A stretch of 43,691 nt of DNA from Armatimonadota bacterium. GTDB lineage: Bacteria; Armatimonadota; Fimbriimonadia; Fimbriimonadales; ATM1. Shown here one piece after another: positions 40,307 through 43,691 of the stretch. The stretch lies in the NCBI GenBank assembly GCA_003577165.1, contig QEUM01000017.1, positions 1-43,691 on the forward strand, written 5' to 3'. Numbering within the stretch: position 1 is the first letter of the stretch; each line of letters opens with the position of its first letter. Below the pieces are notes generated by a model, which had not been told where the DNA came from, did no database searches, and worked only from the letters and a program-made list of their open reading frames with translations. A program made the translations under genes and the position numbers.

Positions 40307-40336
40307 CAGAATAGTAGACATATGGCTGCTATTCTG
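40307..40336. promoter_or_regulatory. Inverted repeat spanning the HTH gene start
   Basis: CAGAATAG (40307-40314) and CTATTCTG (40329-40336) form a perfect 8-bp inverted repeat with 14 nt between them. The ATG of the HTH gene (40322) lies in the middle. It may be an operator for the HTH protein itself, or an RNA hairpin exposing the start codon in its loop. Confidence 0.5.
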
Positions 40337-40801
40337 AGTACAAAACGAAGACGCTTCAAGAGCCTGGAAGCCATCGCCGACCGGCTTCTGGTCGGCTCGG
40401 GAAGGGATCGATCCGCGCCAGCCTACAGCGAGGCATGCCTTGCCCGGAAGGCGCGCAGGACCGCGAGCGCACGCAAACGGGCCGGTGACGGGCTCCAGAG
40501 CCCGAGACCGACCGAGGAGTCCCTGGCGATCCTCGTGCGCGCAATATGGCGAGCAGCCGGCCTCGCCGGGCTCACGCGGCATCAGGGCGAGGTGTTCTGC
40601 GCGAGGGCTTCGGGAGAGACCTGGCCCGAGATCGCGCGCCGGCTGGGCCACTCCAAGCAAGCCGCTCATCAGGCGTTCGCACAGGCCGCGAGGAAAATCC
40701 GTCGCGTGCTTCGCGACAGTCCGTTCCGCGGCCTGGAAGCCGTGTATCACGAGGAGGTGTATCGCTTCTCGCCACGGCGCGTCGCGCGACGACGCAGTTG
40801 A
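40322..40801 (+). CDS. Sigma region 4-like helix-turn-helix protein
   Basis: A 159-residue basic protein. The C-terminal half has LTRHQGEVFCARASGETWPE, then IARRLGHSKQAAHQAFAQAA and RKIRRVL: a helix-turn-helix like sigma-70 region 4 or LuxR-type domains. The N-terminal half is Arg/Ala-rich with no domain I recognise, and region 2 of a sigma factor is absent. The ATG at 40322 is preferred because it sits centrally in an 8-bp inverted repeat; an ATG at 40283 is also in frame. Likely a small transcription regulator, perhaps autoregulated. Confidence 0.65.
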   Translation: MAAILSTKRRRFKSLEAIADRLLVGSGRDRSAPAYSEACLARKARRTASARKRAGDGLQSPRPTEESLAILVRAIWRAAGLAGLTRHQGEVFCARASGETWPEIARRLGHSKQAAHQAFAQAARKIRRVLRDSPFRGLEAVYHEEVYRFSPRRVARRRS

Positions 40802-40866
40802 CTCCGCTTCGGCGGCGCGCAAGTCACTCACTTCGCGAATTGCGCCGTCGCACGGATTTCATTGCG

Positions 40867-41997
40867 ATGCGCCGAAGGTCGGTATCCTCGATGAGAATGT
40901 TCCTCACGTTGTTCGGAATGCAGGCGCAGCAGACTCCGATCTCTCTCGACCTTTCTGCGGAAGTCGAGCGGCAGGTCGTCGTGGACAAAGCGCCAGGCCA
41001 ATACCTGGGCCATCCTTCGACGGTTCTCCTCGAAGACGGAAAGACGATCCTGGTCGTGTATCCAGAAGGACACGGGAAAGGGCGCATTCTCTACAAGAAG
41101 AGCGTAGACGGTGGAAGGACTTGGAGTCGCCGGCTCCCCACTCCCAAGAGTTGGGAAACGAGCCTCGAGACGCCAACGATCCATCGCGTCGTAGATCCGA
41201 AGACGGGACGTCGCAGGCTCATCGTGTGGTCCGGGTTGTTCCCCGCTCGATTCAGCATTAGCGAAGACGATGGCGCGACATGGGGAGAACTCAAGCCCGC
41301 TGGAGAATGGGGAGGAATCGTCGTCATGGGATTCGTCGAGCGCTTGCGCAGCGGCGACTACTTGGCGATGTTCCATGACGACGGCCGCTTCTTCTTGTCA
41401 AGGCCGCAGGCGACCGGCGTGTTCACCCTCTATAAGACGTTATCGAAAGATGGCGGACTCACTTGGAGTTTCCCGGAACCCGTGTACGCGTCTTCCGACC
41501 TGCACTTGTGCGAGCCCGGAGCGATTCGATCGCCGGACGGCCGTCGGTTGGCGATCCTGTTGCGTGAGAATTCTCGCAAGCGCAACTCGCACGTCATGTT
41601 CTCAGACGACGAAGGAAAGACGTGGTCACAGCCGCGCGCCCTGCCCCTGGAACTCACGGGCGATCGGCACATCGCGAAGTATGCGAAAGATGGACGCCTT
41701 GTCGTGAGTTTTCGCGACATGCCGCCGGAGGGGGGGGCGTGGAAGGGAGACTGGGTCGCGTGGGTCGGAACCTGGCAGGACCTGGAACAGGGCCGACGAG
41801 GGCAATACCGCGTTCGGCTCAAGGACAACCTGAACTCCTGGGACTGCGGATACTCCGGCGTGGAGACGCTGGCCGACGGAACGCTCGTGCTGACGTCCTA
41901 CGGCCACTGGACCGAAGGCGAGGAGCCATACATCCTCGCTATCCGCCTTCGGCTGGAGGAACTCGACGCCAGGGCGGGCGAATGCCAACGCAGATAG
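40867..41997 (+). CDS. Sialidase-like BNR-repeat protein
   Basis: A 376-residue six-bladed propeller protein of the exo-sialidase superfamily. It has four Asp-box motifs (SVDGGRTW, SEDDGATW, SKDGGLTW, SDDEGKTW). An acidic/Arg core includes EPGAIRSPDGRRLAILLREN, a typical sialidase-family region. The N-terminus MRRRSVSSMRMFLTLFGMQA may be a signal peptide. ATGs at 40867, 40891 and 40897 are all possible; TATCCT at 40883-40888 would suit the 40897 start as a leaderless gene. The substrate may not be sialic acid; many such proteins act on other glycans or are non-catalytic. It converges directly on the GIY-YIG gene, with adjacent stop codons. Confidence 0.82.
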   Translation: MRRRSVSSMRMFLTLFGMQAQQTPISLDLSAEVERQVVVDKAPGQYLGHPSTVLLEDGKTILVVYPEGHGKGRILYKKSVDGGRTWSRRLPTPKSWETSLETPTIHRVVDPKTGRRRLIVWSGLFPARFSISEDDGATWGELKPAGEWGGIVVMGFVERLRSGDYLAMFHDDGRFFLSRPQATGVFTLYKTLSKDGGLTWSFPEPVYASSDLHLCEPGAIRSPDGRRLAILLRENSRKRNSHVMFSDDEGKTWSQPRALPLELTGDRHIAKYAKDGRLVVSFRDMPPEGGAWKGDWVAWVGTWQDLEQGRRGQYRVRLKDNLNSWDCGYSGVETLADGTLVLTSYGHWTEGEEPYILAIRLRLEELDARAGECQRR

Positions 41998-42453
41998 TCA
42001 CGCACGACTCTTCTCCGCACTCTTGCGAAACCAATTGAATTCAGGTGGTCTGCCCCACTGGCTGGCGAAGGCGGAGATTAGTTCCTTCTCCAGCACGGCT
42101 GCCTCATGCTTCGAGGTCACGCACGCGGCAACCCAGAGGTTTTGGATCTTGCCGCAGTGAACTCTCCAGTACCTTCGCCCGGCACTGTGTCCTCTGCGTT
42201 CCTCGGGACCGATGTGACTCGCGGACCTATTGAACTCGTTCCACCGCTTCCTGAATGTTCTCGAAGTCTTGCCGATGTAGATGATCTCCTTCAAAGTAGC
42301 CCTTGCAGTCCCTGTCGGCCGTTTTGAAAAGTGCGCGAGCAAGTACACCCCTGGCTGGTCGACGCAGGGCATTCGCTCCCGCTCCTCCCAACGGACCCAC
42401 GAGGTGAATGCCGCGCCTCGCTTCAGCAATCTGACGTTCGGATTTACTCTCAT
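41998..42453 (-). CDS. GIY-YIG nuclease-domain protein
   Basis: A 151-residue protein from ATG 42453. PGVYLLAHF supplies the GIY element (GVY 35-37) and EIIYIGKTSRTFRKRWNEF the YIG element (59-61) and the conserved Arg. EKELISAF near residue 122 carries the probable metal-binding Glu, and PEFNW the late Asn. GHSAGRRYW fits the family loop. The domain cuts DNA in UvrC, homing and restriction enzymes; stand-alone members have varied roles. A longer in-frame ATG at 42540 would overlap the divergent S9 gene start, so the inner ATG is chosen. Confidence 0.78.
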   Translation of the reverse strand: MRVNPNVRLLKRGAAFTSWVRWEERERMPCVDQPGVYLLAHFSKRPTGTARATLKEIIYIGKTSRTFRKRWNEFNRSASHIGPEERRGHSAGRRYWRVHCGKIQNLWVAACVTSKHEAAVLEKELISAFASQWGRPPEFNWFRKSAEKSRA

Positions 42454-42518
42454 ACAAAAGAACGCATTGTTACTGAGGCGATCCCAGTGACGAATTGGCA
42501 CTGCAATCGCAAACTCGG

Positions 42519-42524
42519 TATTCT
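42519..42524 (+). promoter_or_regulatory. -10-like box TATTCT before S9 peptidase gene
   Basis: TATTCT, then 6 nt and ATG at 42531. No ribosome binding site visible. Fits the leaderless pattern seen at several other genes here. Confidence 0.5.
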
Positions 42525-42530
42525 CGCTCC

Positions 42531-43691
42531 ATGTTGACACTTCGCCCCCGGCCGAACTCGGTCGCAGCCATTCTGCTGCTCGTCATTGCGGGCAGCGCGG
42601 CGCACGCGAACGACGCCTACAGGCCCACGCGGGAGCAGATCGCGGCATCCTACCAGCGCGCCGAGCAGATCGGCATCGCCGCCCGGGCAGCCTACAAGCT
42701 GCAGGTCACGCCGAATTGGATCGGCGGCGAAGGACTGTTCTGGTATGTCAATCGGCTGGCTGAAGATCGCACTGAATACTGGCTGATCGATCCGCAGAAC
42801 GCGACCAAAAAGCCCGCATTCGATTCCAGGAGGCTGGCCGACGGACTGAGCACTGCGACCGGCACAACTGTAGACGCAGCCAAACTCGCCCTCGAGGGTC
42901 TCGTGTTCTCGCAAGACCTGAAGGCAATCGACTTCGAGTTTGCGAACGCCCGATGGACGTGCAATCTCACCACTTACGAACTCACTCGAAATGGAGACGT
43001 GAGCCGACCGGCGCCAGGCACGGGTCGAGGTCAGAGGGGGGGACAGCGCGCGAACGAATCTCCCGACGGCAAGCATGTCGCCGTGATCGCGGAGGGCAGG
43101 CTTCAAATCAAAACGAGAGACGGCGCGACGCACTACGAGTCGCAAACAGACTCGATGCAGTTTGCGATCTGGTCGCCGGATTCGAAGCGGCTTTTCTGTT
43201 TCCGATGCACACCAGGAGATCGCCGCGAAGTTTTTCTGATTCAGTCATCCCCGCCGAACGGCGGACGAGCGACGCTTCAGAGACGCCTTTACGACCTGCC
43301 GGGCGACAAGTTGGACACGTTCGAGGCGTTCGTCATCGACGTCGAGACGAAAGCGGAAGTCAAGAGCGACCTGGAGCCGGTCATTCTCGGCGGGCAGCCG
43401 TTCATCGGCCCGCCCGACCTCGTGTGGAGTCGAGACGGCAAGACGGCCTTCTTCGACTACGTCGTCCGCGGATACCAGCAGGTCAAAGTCGTCGCGATCG
43501 ATCTGGAGAGCGGTAAGTCGCGCGTTGCGATCGACGAACGCTCGGAGACGTTTGTAGACACGACCGCGCAAATCCTCCGATACCTGCCTTCGTCCGGCGA
43601 GATGATTTGGCGATCCGAACGCGACGGGTGGGGGCGTCTCTATCGAATCGACGCTTCGAACGGTGCCGTGAAGAACGCCATCACTCCTATG
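42531..43691 (+). CDS. DPP-IV-like S9 peptidase, N-terminal part (runs off window)
   Basis: A frame of 387 codons is open to the window end with no stop. The signal peptide (MLTLRPRPNSVAAILLLVIA, then GSAAHAND) precedes a beta-propeller like that of DPP-IV: WIGGEGLFWYVNRLAEDRTE, ESPDGKHVAVIAEG, FAIWSPDSKRLFCFR, DLVWSRDGKTAFFDYVVRG and SERDGWGRLYRIDASNG. The catalytic hydrolase domain would lie beyond the right edge. A short Gly/Gln/Arg-rich insertion (about 162-174) parallels the low-complexity insertions in the S9 gene at 35256-37868. A G7 tract occurs within that insertion. Confidence 0.85.
   Translation, partial: MLTLRPRPNSVAAILLLVIAGSAAHANDAYRPTREQIAASYQRAEQIGIAARAAYKLQVTPNWIGGEGLFWYVNRLAEDRTEYWLIDPQNATKKPAFDSRRLADGLSTATGTTVDAAKLALEGLVFSQDLKAIDFEFANARWTCNLTTYELTRNGDVSRPAPGTGRGQRGGQRANESPDGKHVAVIAEGRLQIKTRDGATHYESQTDSMQFAIWSPDSKRLFCFRCTPGDRREVFLIQSSPPNGGRATLQRRLYDLPGDKLDTFEAFVIDVETKAEVKSDLEPVILGGQPFIGPPDLVWSRDGKTAFFDYVVRGYQQVKVVAIDLESGKSRVAIDERSETFVDTTAQILRYLPSSGEMIWRSERDGWGRLYRIDASNGAVKNAITPM

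Noticed and set aside
40322-40801. HTH protein as a true sigma factor
   Set aside because: Only a region 4-like helix-turn-helix is visible; region 2, needed for core binding and -10 melting, is absent.
41998-42453. GIY-YIG gene as part of a mobile element or restriction system
   Set aside because: No intron, methyltransferase, repeats or integrase next to it; neighbours are ordinary exported enzymes.

Overview
The window is GC-rich DNA from a diderm (LPS-type) bacterium. It carries PEP-CTERM proteins, a complete Lpx/BamA/TamB outer-membrane cluster, DUF5060, DUF1080 and DUF4139 proteins, many GTG/TTG starts, and several -10-like boxes only 6-11 nt before start codons. Together these suggest an Armatimonadota (Fimbriimonadia-like) genome. 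That placement is inference; no rRNA or marker tree is available here. I recognise no rRNA, tRNA or CRISPR array.

Layout. 1-2300: the N-terminus of a secreted protein, a Spy/CpxP-like periplasmic protein and a PLP enzyme of the ACC deaminase / D-cysteine desulfhydrase family, all on the minus strand. 2500-5620: an accessory island. Two convergent PEP-CTERM genes flank a REP-associated tyrosine transposase (RAYT) gene that is bracketed by its likely REP palindromes (four copies on one side, one inverted copy on the other). A second tandem array of seven copies of the same palindrome follows, then two copies of a different hairpin repeat. 5624-9360: a CoA-transferase, an Eis-like acetyltransferase, a divergent YchF-type P-loop protein and a coupled 45-residue membrane microprotein.

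9365-25964: a long plus-strand run. It starts with lipA, then tamB, an ECF sigma factor, bamA, an OmpH/Skp chaperone, a coiled-coil lipoprotein of unknown function, lpxD, lpxC, fabZ, lpxA, lpxB, an MsbA-like exporter and an ABC ATPase fused to a Rossmann-like domain. The genes are tightly spaced or overlapping and together cover early lipid A synthesis, lipid A export and beta-barrel/TamB-dependent outer-membrane assembly. LpxH/LpxI, LpxK and KdtA functions are not in the window.

25961-32493 (minus): a six-gene operon-like run, livK-livH-livM-livG, a DUF5060 glycosidase-like gene and a BON lipoprotein. It encodes a branched-chain amino acid type ABC importer without livF; its LivM carries a large extra membrane segment. 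32637-37868: two TPR proteins, a retropepsin-PDZ protein and a DPP-IV-like S9 peptidase. 38053-43691: a DUF4139 lipoprotein, a DUF1080 protein, an HTH protein whose start codon lies inside an inverted repeat, a sialidase-like BNR protein, a GIY-YIG protein and the start of a second S9 peptidase that runs off the end.

The most interesting items are the REP-RAYT-REP cassette that exactly fills the gap between two convergent genes, the two palindrome families, the outer-membrane supercluster with an embedded sigma factor and an unassigned lipoprotein, the altered liv operon, and the recurrent near-leaderless promoter arrangement.
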